A stretch of 64,000 nucleotides of DNA from JALSNL01 sp036479585 (GCA_965224785.1 OZ245062.1:4340001-4404000), one strand, 5' to 3'. Positions 45,293 through 55,884 are shown, counted from the first letter of the stretch. Notes: generated from the sequence alone by a model not told the origin. A program made the numbers and translations.

Positions 45293-46507
45293 CTATCTAA
45301 TTAAAATCATTTTTTTTGTTATCGTAAAATCTCCAGCCTTTAATTTGTAAAAATATATTCCAGAAGTTAGTTTAGTTGAATTGAAAAATATTTTGTGATT
45401 TCCTGAAGATTTAGCTTCATCAACAAGCGTTGTAATATGTCTTCCCAAAATATCATACACTTTTAATGTTACGTTTACAGTAGACGAAAACTTTTCTTTT
45501 ACCAAAGGGATTGAATATTTTATTATGGTTGTTGGGTTAAATGGGTTGGGATAATTTTGATGTAATTCAAAATTCTCATTAATAGTTTTCTGGTTTTCAA
45601 CATTTGTGATTTTATTTTTTGGATGCTCTAAAAAGAAACTCCAAATTAAAGGGTTAGCATTAATTATTTTTGAAGGTAGGTCAGCTTCAGGTCTAGGTTG
45701 TGTTCCTCCTGGCCAAGAATGTCCTCCATCGTAAGTAACGTAAAGTTTTATGTTTGCTTTATTGTCACATTGTTTCCAAACTTTGTAAAGATACTCTCCA
45801 GGTTTATTATATAAAGTATCATTATTGTTTTTACAATTATTTAAGTTTGCCCAAACATTTAGAACTGAATCAAGGGGTAAATAATTATAGTCTGTTAGAC
45901 CAGTCCCAGTCCCACCTTCTATTGGAATTTGAGTGTCGATAAAAGAATGAAAATGAATTATGGGTATTGCTCTACTAGGTTCTAAAATTTCTTCATAAGA
46001 CATTGCAGAAGAAACAGGAGCAATAGCAGCAATTTTATCTGATAATTCTGCTGCAAGTCTGTAACTCATCATTCCACCATTGGACATACCAGTTGCATAA
46101 ATCATATTTGTATCAATTAAATAATTTTCCTCCAGCAAGATAATTAGTGATGAAATAAAACCAACATCATCAACATTGGTTCTACTTGCATAGCCACAAC
46201 ATTCACCAGAGTTCCAAGATGAAATGCCTAGTGGACTAATTATACCTTCTGGATAAACAACTATAAAAGGAGTTTCAGATGTATCAGCCAAGTTGCTAAA
46301 TTGTGATTGACTTTCCATATTGAAAGCATTCCCAAATCCACCATGCATTGCAACAACTAATGGATAGTGTGTTGGGGTGTTCTCATTATATTCAGAAGGA
46401 AGATGTAATAAATATTTACGATTCAGTCCATCGTGGTTTAGGGAATCATACTGTGAATAAGAAGTTGTTGAAAGAATAAGAAGTAAGAATAATTTTAGAT
46501 AGCTCAT
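45293..46507 (-). CDS. Secreted polyhydroxybutyrate depolymerase/feruloyl esterase-like hydrolase with T9SS signal
   Basis: I start at ATG 46507, which begins the signal peptide MSYLKLFLLLILSTTSYSQ. The alpha/beta-hydrolase domain (about 25-300) has VVAMHGGFGNA (oxyanion loop), the nucleophile motif GMSNGGMMSY, and a histidine in GGHSWPGG, the pattern of LpqC/PHB depolymerase esterases. The last 80 residues are a type IX secretion sorting domain (HQNYPNPFNPTTIIKYSI through ITKKMILIR). It should be exported across the outer membrane. Substrate is probably a polyester or feruloyl ester (inference). Confidence 0.9.
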   Translation of the reverse strand: MSYLKLFLLLILSTTSYSQYDSLNHDGLNRKYLLHLPSEYNENTPTHYPLVVAMHGGFGNAFNMESQSQFSNLADTSETPFIVVYPEGIISPLGISSWNSGECCGYASRTNVDDVGFISSLIILLEENYLIDTNMIYATGMSNGGMMSYRLAAELSDKIAAIAPVSSAMSYEEILEPSRAIPIIHFHSFIDTQIPIEGGTGTGLTDYNYLPLDSVLNVWANLNNCKNNNDTLYNKPGEYLYKVWKQCDNKANIKLYVTYDGGHSWPGGTQPRPEADLPSKIINANPLIWSFFLEHPKNKITNVENQKTINENFELHQNYPNPFNPTTIIKYSIPLVKEKFSSTVNVTLKVYDILGRHITTLVDEAKSSGNHKIFFNSTKLTSGIYFYKLKAGDFTITKKMILIR

Positions 46508-46654
46508 ATTAAACTCAAAGTTTAATTCTCTAGTTCTCAATAATAAAATTTTATTATAAGAACTATTACATAAATAATTTTATTAGTATAAGTAAAAATG
46601 GTAATATAAATAATAAATTTATAACCATATTATATAATATCAAGAAAGTAATTT

Positions 46655-47430
46655 ATGGGAAAAGTAATATCTGTTATTCTGCCTAAAGGAGGAATTGGGA
46701 AAACCACGAGTGCAGTAAACTTAGCATATTACTTTGCCAAAAAGAATTTCAGAACATTACTAATTGATTTAGATCCAACAGCATCAGGCTCTTTATTCTT
46801 AGGGTTTAATGAAGATAACATATTTGGCGATATGTTTGATGTTTTTAGTTATGCGAAGTCTATTGAGTAAGTAATCCATTCCACCGAAATATCTAATCTG
46901 TATTGTATTCCTCAAATGAAACTCGATGCTCTTGAAGAAGCTCGGCAACAAAAACTAAATATAAATGAATCACTCTTACGAAATATTATAGGTGCAATTT
47001 CTGGCGACTATAAATTTATTATTTTTGACTACCCACCTTATTTGTTTGGTCTAACTAACATGGCACTTATTGCTTCGGATTCTGTTTTAGTTCCGATTAG
47101 AACCGATGAATACTCTTTGGACGCTGTTGATGAATTGTTAAAACGAATAGAATTTATAAATAGTAGTCATCATCATAAGTTAAGTATAGAGGGAATATTT
47201 ATTACTTCTTATGAAAGAAATATTAAAGCATCTTTCCAAATAAAGAAAAAATTATTTGAATTACAATCGTGGTTTATGTTAAATAGTTCAATACCTAAAG
47301 ATGTAAATATGATGAATGTTACTTTTAGCAAAAACCATTAGCTCTTGAATTTCCTAAATCAAGAGCTGCAATTGCTTATAAAGAATTAGCCGAGGAAATA
47401 CTAAATAGAAATTCTTTAGATTTAGTTTAG
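46655..47430 (+). pseudogene. ParA/Soj-like ATPase, broken by a stop and a frameshift
   Basis: The frame begins with VISVILPKGGIGKTTSAVNL (Walker A variant) and continues with LLIDLDPTASGSLFL. An in-frame TAA at 46868-46870 interrupts it after SYAKSIE; the same frame then continues through IIFDYPPYLFGLTNMALIAS and VLVPIRTDEYSLDAVDELL. Near 47336 a one-base deletion in an A run shifts the frame; the adjacent frame gives KPLALEFPKSRAAIAYKELA and ends at 47430. Both lesions would have to be repaired for a full protein of about 258 residues. No parB or replication gene is nearby, so this looks like a decayed orphan. Confidence 0.85.
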
Positions 47431-47463
47431 TTCTAAAGTTGAAAAGAAATCACAACTAGATAA

Positions 47464-48117
47464 TCAAATTAGATTATGTTTTTGTGCTTTTAGAACAGCT
47501 TTCATTTTATTTGAAACATGTAATTTTTTATAAATATTTTCGATATGTTTTCTTACAGTAGAGGGAGAAATAAATAAATTTACTGCAATATTTTTATAAT
47601 TAAGCCCCTTGCTTAATTGTTCTAGTACCTCAGTTTCTCTTTTTGAAAGAGAGAAATTTTCAAAGTATTTATTCGGTTTTCTCTTTTCGGGATTTCTTAA
47701 TAGTTCAATAGCTTTAGTTGCAATTGTTGGAGACATTGGGGCTCCACCACTAACTATATCTTTTATCCCTTCTAATATTATATTTGGCGGTTCATCCTTT
47801 AGTAAGTAGCCATTTGCACCAGCTTGTATTGCTCTGAATATTTTATCTTCATCATCAAATACAGTAAGTATTATTATTTTTATTTGCGGGTAGTTATCCT
47901 TAACAATTTCTGTAGCTTTTATCCCATCCATAATTGGCATTTCAATATCCATTAGGATAACATCTACATTATTATCATTTTTTAAAAGCTCAATTAAATG
48001 TTGGCCGTTTGAAGCTTTAAATTTAAAGAAAATGGCATCTCTAAAAAGTTCTAACTTTTCCTTAATTGATTGGGCTAATAGAGCATTGTCTTCTGCAATT
48101 GCTATTTTTATTTTCAT
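47464..48117 (-). CDS. NarL/LuxR-type response regulator
   Basis: The receiver domain (1-120) has the acidic pair AEDN, phosphoacceptor D57 in VILMDIEMPIMDG, and a KD..GYLLKD switch. The C-terminal HTH-LuxR domain (about 150-212) contains LSKREVTEVLEQL-like residues (SKRETEVLEQLSKGLNYKNI) and the recognition helix SPSTVRKHIENIYKKL. It is likely the partner of the TPR histidine kinase at 51026-52852; three genes lie between them. Target genes are unknown. Confidence 0.93.
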   Translation of the reverse strand: MKIKIAIAEDNALLAQSIKEKLELFRDAIFFKFKASNGQHLIELLKNDNNVDVILMDIEMPIMDGIKATEIVKDNYPQIKIIILTVFDDEDKIFRAIQAGANGYLLKDEPPNIILEGIKDIVSGGAPMSPTIATKAIELLRNPEKRKPNKYFENFSLSKRETEVLEQLSKGLNYKNIAVNLFISPSTVRKHIENIYKKLHVSNKMKAVLKAQKHNLI

Positions 48118-48158
48118 ATTTAAAAGGTGGTTTGATACAAATATGACAAACGAAGTAA

Positions 48159-48428
48159 TTACTTTTTTCTAAAATATAATGTGATTTCCAAAAGAGAGCC
48201 TAATAAAAATCCAATTGTTGAAATTAAAACATCCTCTTTTGTTAAGATAAATAATGAATCTTTAACCAATAAAAAGTTACTTAATTTAACAAATAATATT
48301 ATAGAGAATAGAATTCCAAAAGAAAGAATACCCGTTTTTAGTGTTACTCTAAAAAAAATAGTTTTTATTTTGTAGTTATTTACAATTAAGTTAATGGTAT
48401 TACTAAGTACTTTATTGTCTGTTCCCAA
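48159..48428 (-). CDS. Small membrane protein (hypothetical)
   Basis: The 89-residue frame begins at a TTG with GAGG nine bases upstream. It has two hydrophobic helices (about 28-50 and 66-84) and a basic C-terminus (YFRKK). It directly precedes the response regulator gene on the same strand and may form its operon. No family is recognised. Confidence 0.45.
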   Translation of the reverse strand: MGTDNKVLSNTINLIVNNYKIKTIFFRVTLKTGILSFGILFSIILFVKLSNFLLVKDSLFILTKEDVLISTIGFLLGSLLEITLYFRKK

Positions 48429-48451
48429 ATTATTTGTTCCTCATTGGAAAA

Positions 48452-48481
48452 GATGATAATTGAGTAATTACAATTATCATC
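48452..48481 (-). terminator. Hairpin terminator after the FG-GAP gene
   Basis: GATGATAATTG (48452-48462) and CAATTATCATC (48471-48481) form a perfect 11-bp stem; read leftward it is followed by TTTT. It lies 11 bases after the stop of the FG-GAP gene. Confidence 0.8.
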
Positions 48482-48491
48482 TTTAATTTAA

Positions 48492-50033
48492 TTACCTAAG
48501 AAGTAACATTTTTTTTGTTGTTGAATAACCACTAGCATGTATTCTGTAGAAATAGATCCCACTACTTAAGTTTGAGGCATTGAAATCAACCGATTGGACT
48601 CCAGCAGAGAAATCTTTGTTAATCAATTCTTTAACTTGCTGTCCAATAGAATTATAAATAGTTATTGATACTCTTGTAGCTTCTGAGAGACTAAAGTTTA
48701 TTTTTGTTGTTGGGTTAAATGGGTTTGGGTAGTTTTGAAATAATTTAAAATCTAGATTAGTAATTTCAACTTCCTCTAGAGAGGTAGGATTAAAAATTGT
48801 GTAAACAAAAGCTTCTTTATTTTTGTATGCCCCAACTAGTATGTCATTAACTCCATCATTGTTAACATCTAAATTGCCAGATACAGAATTTCCAAAAAAA
48901 TTATTTGTTGTTCTACCAGTTATAATAACATCAGCAGAATTATTCATTGTACTATCACCAAGAAAAACATAAGCTCGCCCTGTTGCTGTTACATAACCAC
49001 CAGCTCCAACAATTACATCATCATAACCATCAAAGTTTATATCTCCAACTGAAGAAACAGAAACTCCAAATTCGCTTCGCGACTTTTCTCCAGTCAAAAT
49101 AATGGTAGCCGTGTCAGCTACTGTAGCACCGCCATAGTATATATAGGCTCTGCCTGTCGAACGAGTATAAGCTTTAGCTCCAATAATTATATCATCGTAT
49201 CCATCATTGTTAACATCTCCGGCAGTACTAACAGACCATCCAAAATTTTCGGTACTTTCTTTCCCCTCTAAAACAACATCGGCGGAGTCTTTCATAGTGA
49301 GTCCACCAAAATAAACTAATGATCTACCTTTGCTGTTATCAAATCTGTGGGAGCCAACAATTACATCGTCAAATCCATCATTATTTACATCACCTGCAGT
49401 GGAAACAGAAGCTCCAAAAAAACTATTGGCTACTGTCTCTGTTAGTTCTAAATCAACTTCATTATCCATTGTAGTTCCACCAAAGTAAATGTAAGCTCCT
49501 TGATCTAAACTATTACCACCAGCTCCAACAATTACATCATCAAAACCATCATTGTTTAGGTCACCAGCTCCTGCAAGTGATACTCCAAGGAAAGATGATT
49601 TTTCGGAGAACATTACATCAACTTCTGTGTCCATTTGTTCGCCGCCAAAAAAAATACCAGCACCACCCTTATATCCGTAGAAAAAAACAAAATGTGTACC
49701 ACTTACTATTATGTCATCATATCCATCATTATTTACATCTCCTGCTGATGCAGCACTTCCAAAAGAGTTTGATACCAATATTACATCTGCAGTATCATCT
49801 ATTGCTTCTCCACCAAAGTAGATATAAATTAATGAATCGTTTCCAGTAACAATTACATCGTCATATCCATCGTTGTTTACATCACCAGCACTTGAAACTG
49901 ATTTACCAAAATTAGAAGCGCTATTTTCTAAATTTTCTGTAAGAGTTTGAAGTATAGTTGCCTGACCATACGAATTGATATTATGTACTAGCAAAATTGA
50001 AATTATTAGTAAAAGTGTTTTATAAGTTTTCAT
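48492..50033 (-). CDS. Secreted FG-GAP (integrin-alpha-like) repeat protein with T9SS signal
   Basis: A signal peptide (about 1-24) is followed by at least seven FG-GAP repeats of the form SAGDVNNDGYDDVIVG, each with a calcium-binding DxNxDGxxD loop, building a beta-propeller (about 30-420). The last 85 residues are a type IX sorting domain starting FQNYPNPFNPTTKINFSL and ending STTKKMLLLR. It should be exported to the cell surface or medium, where integrin-like propellers bind ligands. The partner is unknown. Confidence 0.93.
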   Translation of the reverse strand: MKTYKTLLLIISILLVHNINSYGQATILQTLTENLENSASNFGKSVSSAGDVNNDGYDDVIVTGNDSLIYIYFGGEAIDDTADVILVSNSFGSAASAGDVNNDGYDDIIVSGTHFVFFYGYKGGAGIFFGGEQMDTEVDVMFSEKSSFLGVSLAGAGDLNNDGFDDVIVGAGGNSLDQGAYIYFGGTTMDNEVDLELTETVANSFFGASVSTAGDVNNDGFDDVIVGSHRFDNSKGRSLVYFGGLTMKDSADVVLEGKESTENFGWSVSTAGDVNNDGYDDIIIGAKAYTRSTGRAYIYYGGATVADTATIILTGEKSRSEFGVSVSSVGDINFDGYDDVIVGAGGYVTATGRAYVFLGDSTMNNSADVIITGRTTNNFFGNSVSGNLDVNNDGVNDILVGAYKNKEAFVYTIFNPTSLEEVEITNLDFKLFQNYPNPFNPTTKINFSLSEATRVSITIYNSIGQQVKELINKDFSAGVQSVDFNASNLSSGIYFYRIHASGYSTTKKMLLLR

Positions 50034-50061
50034 ATTTATCTATCTCTTTTTTATGTAGTTT

Positions 50062-50829
50062 TTACTGAATTGTAAGCGTCAAACTTTTTACAACTTCAGA
50101 TATAATTAAATAAGTTTTATCATTTGCTGAAATTTCCTTATATCGATACTTTACAATTTGAACCATAACTTTTCCACTTAGAGAACTAAGTTTTGAAGAA
50201 GCAATCTTATACGAACCATTGTTTGTTAGGTCTTGTTCAGTTACAATACTTTTCGAATCATTTAATGAAATTAAGTTGATTAGAATTTTTTCATCAGATA
50301 AACCAGTACGAACCCATGTAATGTTTAAGTCATTAGATTTTGAAATTGTAGTATTATTTTTTGGCGCTGTTACATTAAACTTACTCGGACTTTTTACATC
50401 ACCTTCAAATTCTAGGATGTTTCCACTACCTGAGACATTCCACTTATGTAAAGATCCATTAAAACTTACATCGTTTAATTGAGCAGTGCTACCAGGACCA
50501 GGCTTGATATAGAATACACTTCCCCCTTGTGTATTCTTATCAAGCTCGGTATTGTTAATAGCAACAGTTCCTCCATCTACCATCGTTCCAAATTGAGCGT
50601 ATCCCATCGCCAATCCAATAGCTGGTACTCCCGGCAATCCAGCATCAAAGTCATAATAAATAGTTGCTAAAATTCCATTAATATCTGATGACTCAGTAAT
50701 TTTTGGCATTGGTTGACCGCTGGAATTGGAAGGTCCATTACTATTTGGTTCGTTGGGTGAATCTTCCTGACAAGAGACAGTAAAAATAAGTAGTGCTAAA
50801 ATTATTGTAGTTAGTCTAATGTATTTCAT
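50062..50829 (-). CDS. Lipoprotein of unknown function
   Basis: Lipobox FTVSC (about Cys20) precedes an Asn/Ser/Pro-rich spacer (EDSPNEPNSNGPSNSSGQPM) and about 210 residues of beta-rich sequence. A middle segment (FEGDVKSPSKFNVTAPKNNT through ITWVRTG) resembles an Ig-like or fibronectin-like strand pattern. It lies 28 bases upstream of the FG-GAP gene on the same strand. Family not recognised. Confidence 0.7.
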   Translation of the reverse strand: MKYIRLTTIILALLIFTVSCQEDSPNEPNSNGPSNSSGQPMPKITESSDINGILATIYYDFDAGLPGVPAIGLAMGYAQFGTMVDGGTVAINNTELDKNTQGGSVFYIKPGPGSTAQLNDVSFNGSLHKWNVSGSGNILEFEGDVKSPSKFNVTAPKNNTTISKSNDLNITWVRTGLSDEKILINLISLNDSKSIVTEQDLTNNGSYKIASSKLSSLSGKVMVQIVKYRYKEISANDKTYLIISEVVKSLTLTIQ

Positions 50830-51025
50830 CTTTATTCCTAAAATTTTATTTGTAAATAATTCTACTCGAACACAGATTTTTACATAAAGTATATTATTAT
50901 ATTGAAAAATTCTGTTTGAGTTTTCGTATGCAAAGATATTGTATAGGGCTTGTCAGTTCAATACGGCAAATGACGTATTTTGATAAGAGTATTTATAACA
51001 GCGTAAAATTAGTGTAAAAAAGTAG

Positions 51026-52852
51026 TTATGACTTATTACTTAAATCAAGTTCACAAGTAATAGTTGTCATAGTAGAAGAGCTTTCTAAATTTAATAATCC
51101 GGAAATTTCGTTGCATCTCTGTTTCATATTTTCAATTCCATTTCCATTGTTTATTTTTGTAATATCAAATCCTTGACCATTATCAATAAACTTTAGGCTA
51201 AAACCTTTTTGGGTATCATCAAGACTAATTTTTATTTTTGATGCATTGGAATGTTTTATAATATTTTGAAAACATTCTTGAACAATTCTATAAAGATTTA
51301 AGTTTTGAGAACTTGTTAGAATTATATCTTTAGAAATATTGTTTTCCATTTGAACTTGAATATTTTCAACATTGTTTAGAAAACTAAGTTTCAATTCGTT
51401 TAATTTGGTTACTAATATTTTAGTGTTTGAGCCATCACTTTTTAATGCCCAAATAGAGTTGCGTAAATCGGCAAGAGTGGTTCTTCCAAAGTTGCTTAAA
51501 CTTTCTAATTTATTTACGACATTTTTTTCTAGGTGAATTTGATTTGTGTTTTTCGAAAAAGTCAAATTATCTAAAGAACTAATCAAAAAGGTTATTTGAG
51601 AACCGATGTTATCATGTAACTCACGAGAAATTCTTAACTTTTCATCAGTGATTTTTTTATCAGCTTCAATTTGCTTTAGTTTGTTTTTTAGTTCTAACTC
51701 TTTTCTTATTTTTTCTTGTAGTAATTTTTGTGTCTTATAAATTCCAAACGCCAATAAAATGAGAATAAAAATAGTTCCTATTGCAATATAAAGTTGGTTG
51801 TTCCTTTTACTAATAGATAATCCTTGTTCAGCAATTTGTCTATCTTTTTTTTCTGTTTCAAATTTAATTTCAAGTTCTGCAATTTTCTCATTTGTTTCAC
51901 TATTTAGAATACTATCATGATAAAGTTTATGGTCTTTAAGTTTTTTGTAAGCGGTTTTGTAATCTCCTTTTTTTTGATAAATATCAGAGAGTTTCTCGTA
52001 ATTATATTGAGCCATATGTTTATTGCCCATTATTTTTGCAAGATTCAGACTTTCATTGAACTTAATAATTGCTATATCATATTTCTCAATTTGGGCGTAT
52101 AACTCTCCTGAAATCACAGCATTTTCTGCACGACCATAGTTACTTGTTTCCTTCAATCGATACTTATCAGATTCAGCCATATATTCAAAAGCTTTATCCA
52201 TGTTTCCTAAAATTGCATAAATACCAGCAAGTCCATTAAGACTATAAGGAATTCCGATTGTATCAGCAATCTCATATTTTATATCTAACCCTTTTTTGCT
52301 ATAGTAAAGTGCACTATCTAAATCGTTTGAAATTTGTAGCGAAGTTGAATAATGACCATAAATACTACAAAGTGCTTTCTTAGCGTTATTTTTTTCACCA
52401 AGTTTAATAGCAAGTCGTATATAGTGTTTTGCAAGATCAAGATTTGTACGTAGTAAGTGGTAACCGTATAAACCATATTCACTAATTAATTCAATTTCAC
52501 TATTCAATTCTTCAAAAAGTTTAATTGCTTTAATTCTTGCTTCTTGCGAGCTATCGGATTCACTAACAGAGGAGTACATAAGCGAAAGTTTGCTGTATAA
52601 TTTTGCCGTTCCAAATTTGTAATCAATTTCTTTTGAAGTTTCTATCCAATCTTGAAAAAGAGATATGAATTCTTTGGGTTCAGAGTATATTACATCGTAT
52701 GGAAGTGTAATTAAAGAATCAATTTGTTTTTTTAATTCTTGAGCTTGTATTGAAGAAGTAAAAAAGAATAATATTGAAATAAGAAAAAATGATTTCATTT
52801 GTTTTCTGATCATACTAAAAATACTATTTTTGTTTTCTAAAACTTTAAGCAT
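51026..52852 (-). CDS. TPR-containing sensor histidine kinase (HisKA_3 type)
   Basis: An N-terminal signal segment (IQAQ cleavage region) is followed by periplasmic tetratricopeptide repeats (about 60-320), a membrane helix (LYIAIGTIFILILLAFGIY), a dimerisation domain with phospho-acceptor His in SRELHDNIGSQITFL, and a HATPase domain ending with GQGFDITKINNGNGIENMKQ. This is the NarX/LiaS-like class that pairs with NarL-type regulators such as the one at 47464. The start could be 52852 or the Met codons 13 or 18 residues in; no strong ribosome site decides. Confidence 0.9.
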   Translation of the reverse strand: MLKVLENKNSIFSMIRKQMKSFFLISILFFFTSSIQAQELKKQIDSLITLPYDVIYSEPKEFISLFQDWIETSKEIDYKFGTAKLYSKLSLMYSSVSESDSSQEARIKAIKLFEELNSEIELISEYGLYGYHLLRTNLDLAKHYIRLAIKLGEKNNAKKALCSIYGHYSTSLQISNDLDSALYYSKKGLDIKYEIADTIGIPYSLNGLAGIYAILGNMDKAFEYMAESDKYRLKETSNYGRAENAVISGELYAQIEKYDIAIIKFNESLNLAKIMGNKHMAQYNYEKLSDIYQKKGDYKTAYKKLKDHKLYHDSILNSETNEKIAELEIKFETEKKDRQIAEQGLSISKRNNQLYIAIGTIFILILLAFGIYKTQKLLQEKIRKELELKNKLKQIEADKKITDEKLRISRELHDNIGSQITFLISSLDNLTFSKNTNQIHLEKNVVNKLESLSNFGRTTLADLRNSIWALKSDGSNTKILVTKLNELKLSFLNNVENIQVQMENNISKDIILTSSQNLNLYRIVQECFQNIIKHSNASKIKISLDDTQKGFSLKFIDNGQGFDITKINNGNGIENMKQRCNEISGLLNLESSSTMTTITCELDLSNKS

Positions 52853-52894
52853 AAATGAGAGTTAATATTATAAAAATAGAATTAGTATTGAAAT

Positions 52895-55497
52895 TTATTT
52901 TAGTACAATCATCTTTTTTGTAATGGTATTATTATTTATTCGCAATGAATAATAATAAATTCCAGAACCTAAGTTCTTTACATTAAAATTAACTTTATAA
53001 TTCCCTGCAGATTGTTTTTTATTTACAAGCGTTTTTACTTCTCTACCAATTGCATCATAAACTTTTAGTGTTACATTGGTAGTTGTTACAAAGTTTGCAT
53101 CCACTACTGGAATTGTATATTTAATTTTTGTACTTGGATTAAATGGATTTGGAAAATTTTGAGAAAGCAAAAAAATTTCGGGCTTGGAATTGTTTTTAAT
53201 TCCTGCAACATTTTCTAAACTAATTTTATACATTCCTCGTCCGTGTGTTCCAATTGCTAAATAGTTTTCTGTTGGATGAACTTTTATATCACTTACTACT
53301 ACGTTAGGAAGTTCTGCCTCTAAAATATTCCAAGAATTTCCAGCATCCAAACTTATAAAAGCACCGACATCATTACCTAAGTACAAAGTGTTGGAATTTC
53401 TGTTATCAATAGCAAAAGCATTAACTGGTGCATCTGGTAGATTATTACTTATACTTTCCCAAGTAGTTCCTTTGTTTGTACTTCTAAAAACTTTTGCTTC
53501 TGCGTCTTTCCATCTTAAACCTGAAAAAGTTGCATAAACAATACTCTCATTTTTCGGATCTACAACAACTCTTGTAACCCATCTCAAAGGTAAATCTTCC
53601 GAAATATTTTCCCAAGTTAAACCATAGTTCTCTGTTACCGAAATATTTCCATCATCAGCTCCAACATAAATAACTTTTGAGTTTGTTGGAGCAACCGCAA
53701 TCGTGGTAAGGGTTCCGAGTCTTTTATCAATTGTCCAATCTGTTAATTGTTTACTAATAGCAGTCCAGGTAGTTGTTCCATTTTCAGTTCTATATAATTT
53801 ATTTGTTCCATAGTATAATACTTTAGAATTATTAGGATCTATTGCTACTGGAGTTGACCAATTTGTTGGCTCACTACTATTAATTCCATTTAATGCACCA
53901 AAAAAACTTTGTCCTCTGTTTGTACTTTTTGCTAAGTTCCCAAATTGCGATTCAGCATAAATAATATCAGAATCATTTGGATCTACAATTACATAAAAAC
54001 CATCTCCACCTAAAATACTTTTCCAATCATTTCCACTTCCAGTTAAAGCTTGTATAGTATTATTGTCCTGAGTTCCGCCGTAGAAATTATTTGGATTTAA
54101 TTTATCCAAACCAATTTCATAAAATTGTGTAATAGGTAATTTTTTAGGTTTGGACCAAGTAACACCTTCATCAATTGAAATATTAATTCCTCCATCGTTT
54201 CCACTAATTATATAATTCGAATTGTTTGGATGGAAAGCTAATGCATGATGATCTACGTGCAAATTTCTAGGTCCGGAATAACCGTAAGAAAAATCCCAAC
54301 TAGTTCCACTTGTTATTGATTTTATTAATGATACATCTAACACAAAAACAGTTTCTGGTTTTGTTGGATGAACTCTTACTTGTCCGAAAAACCAACTGAA
54401 TGATCCTGAACCAGAAAAACTATTTGTCATTGTACTCCAACTTTGACCTTGGTCAGTAGTTTTATATATTCCAAATAATTGAGTGCCATCATTATAAGTT
54501 GCATACAAAGTTTTTGAATCAGACGGAGATATAGTCAATCCAATTCTTCCAATCTTTTTCATTTTGGAATTTGGCAAACCATTTGTCTCATCTAATTTAC
54601 TCCATATATTTCCACCATCAATTGTTTTATAAATTCCTCCAGAAGGACCATCTAAATGTGTGCTGTTTTTGAATATTGGTCTTCTAACTCTTTCCCACAT
54701 TGCTGCAAAAAGAATGTTTGAGTTTGTGGGATCCATTACTAAATCAATTGCTCCGTTGAGTCTGAAACAAAAAGAGATTTACTCCAACTGTCTCCTCCAT
54801 CATTTGAAAAATAAACTCCACGTTCTGGGTTTGGTTTAAAGTAAGAACCAACTGCCGCAACAAAAATATTTTTCGAATTATTAGGATCCACAATTATTCT
54901 TCCGATGGAAGCTGTTGAATCCAATCCAATAAATTTCCAATTTCCCCCAGCATCGTTTGATTTGTAAATTCCACTTCCTGGAAAATTATTATGTCCTCCA
55001 TTTGCTTCGCCAGTTCCAACATAAATTGTACTAGGATTACTTGGGTCAATTCCAATATCTCCTATTGATAAATTTGGTTGGTCATCAAAAATAGGAAACC
55101 AGGTTTCGCCAGTATCAATAGACTTAAACACGCCTCCAGTTGCAGAAGCAGCATAAACAATATTTGGCTCTTTGGGATTAAACTCAATGTCAACAATACG
55201 TCCACCAATATTAGTTGGACCTACAAATTCCCAATTTCCATTTTGATTTTTTTTACTTAGGATTTTATTTTCTTTTAGTTGTTGCAAAGAATTTCTTGCC
55301 TCTGAAATTGCTTTAACATCATAATTGTAATAGGGAAAAGTACGTTTAACCCATTGCCATTCAGAAGGTAATAATTCATTATTAGATTGTGAAAAGTTAG
55401 GGCTTTGCTTATTGATATTACTGGAAGAAAAGAATGTGTAAAACATTATAAAGCTAAGGATAAGTAAAAGAATATTTATTCTTGAATTAGTATTCAT
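52895..55497 (-). pseudogene. Secreted BNR/VPS10-like repeat protein with T9SS signal, broken by a 1-base frameshift
   Basis: The first part (from 55497) has a membrane or signal helix (about 8-25) and BNR repeats such as IGGRIVDIEFNPKEPNIVYA and TGGVFKSIDTGETW; it stops at 54739 after SDSTEQLI. The rest is open in the next frame: around 54754 one missing base turns STGAIDLVMDPTNSN into STEQLI-stop. The second part continues with many SxDxGxxW Asp-box repeats and ends with a type IX sorting domain (LSQNFPNPFNPSTKIKYTI to ITKKMIVLK). Combined length would be about 870 residues. Such proteins are glycosidase-like propellers; no catalytic claim is made. Confidence 0.88.
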
Positions 55498-55677
55498 ATA
55501 TTTCCAATGATAAAAGGTTTAAAATAGATTGAGAATAAGATAGTTATCAAATAAAAATAAAATGACAACTTCCATACAGTATATTATCAATTTATTTATA
55601 ATATTTAACTAAGCTTTGAAACTTTATTTTTATATTAACATCCTATATATTTGAACTTAATATAATATTTTTAATTT

Positions 55678-55884
55678 ATGAAAAAATCATATATCATAAG
55701 AGCGTTACCAATTTTAGCTGGAGCTACTTTAGGTTATGCTTACTACTATTTCATTGGCTGTGCTTCTGGATCATGTGCAATTACAAGCAATCCTTATATC
55801 TCAACAGCTTACGGAGCTTTTACCGGACTAATTTTTGCTTTCCCAACTAAGAAGAAAAAAAAGTCTTCCGAAGACGAAAGTTAA
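55678..55884 (+). CDS. DUF6132 family small membrane protein
   Basis: The 68-residue protein has a hydrophobic helix with GATLGYAYYYFIGCASGSC and ITSNPYISTAYGAFTGLIF, the family pattern, and a lysine/serine tail. DUF6132 proteins usually accompany rhodanese, thioredoxin or DUF1858 genes, and DUF1858 follows here after one base. Function is unknown; the two cysteines suggest a redox or sulfur role. Confidence 0.82.
   Translation: MKKSYIIRALPILAGATLGYAYYYFIGCASGSCAITSNPYISTAYGAFTGLIFAFPTKKKKKSSEDES

Noticed and set aside
46655..47430. A plasmid partition locus or replication origin
   Set aside because: No ParB, centromere-like repeats or replication initiator gene is near, and the ParA-like gene is broken.
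48181..48375. A rightward small ORF opposite the small membrane protein
   Set aside because: It lacks a ribosome site and the leftward frame has hydrophobic helices, a ribosome site and an operon context.
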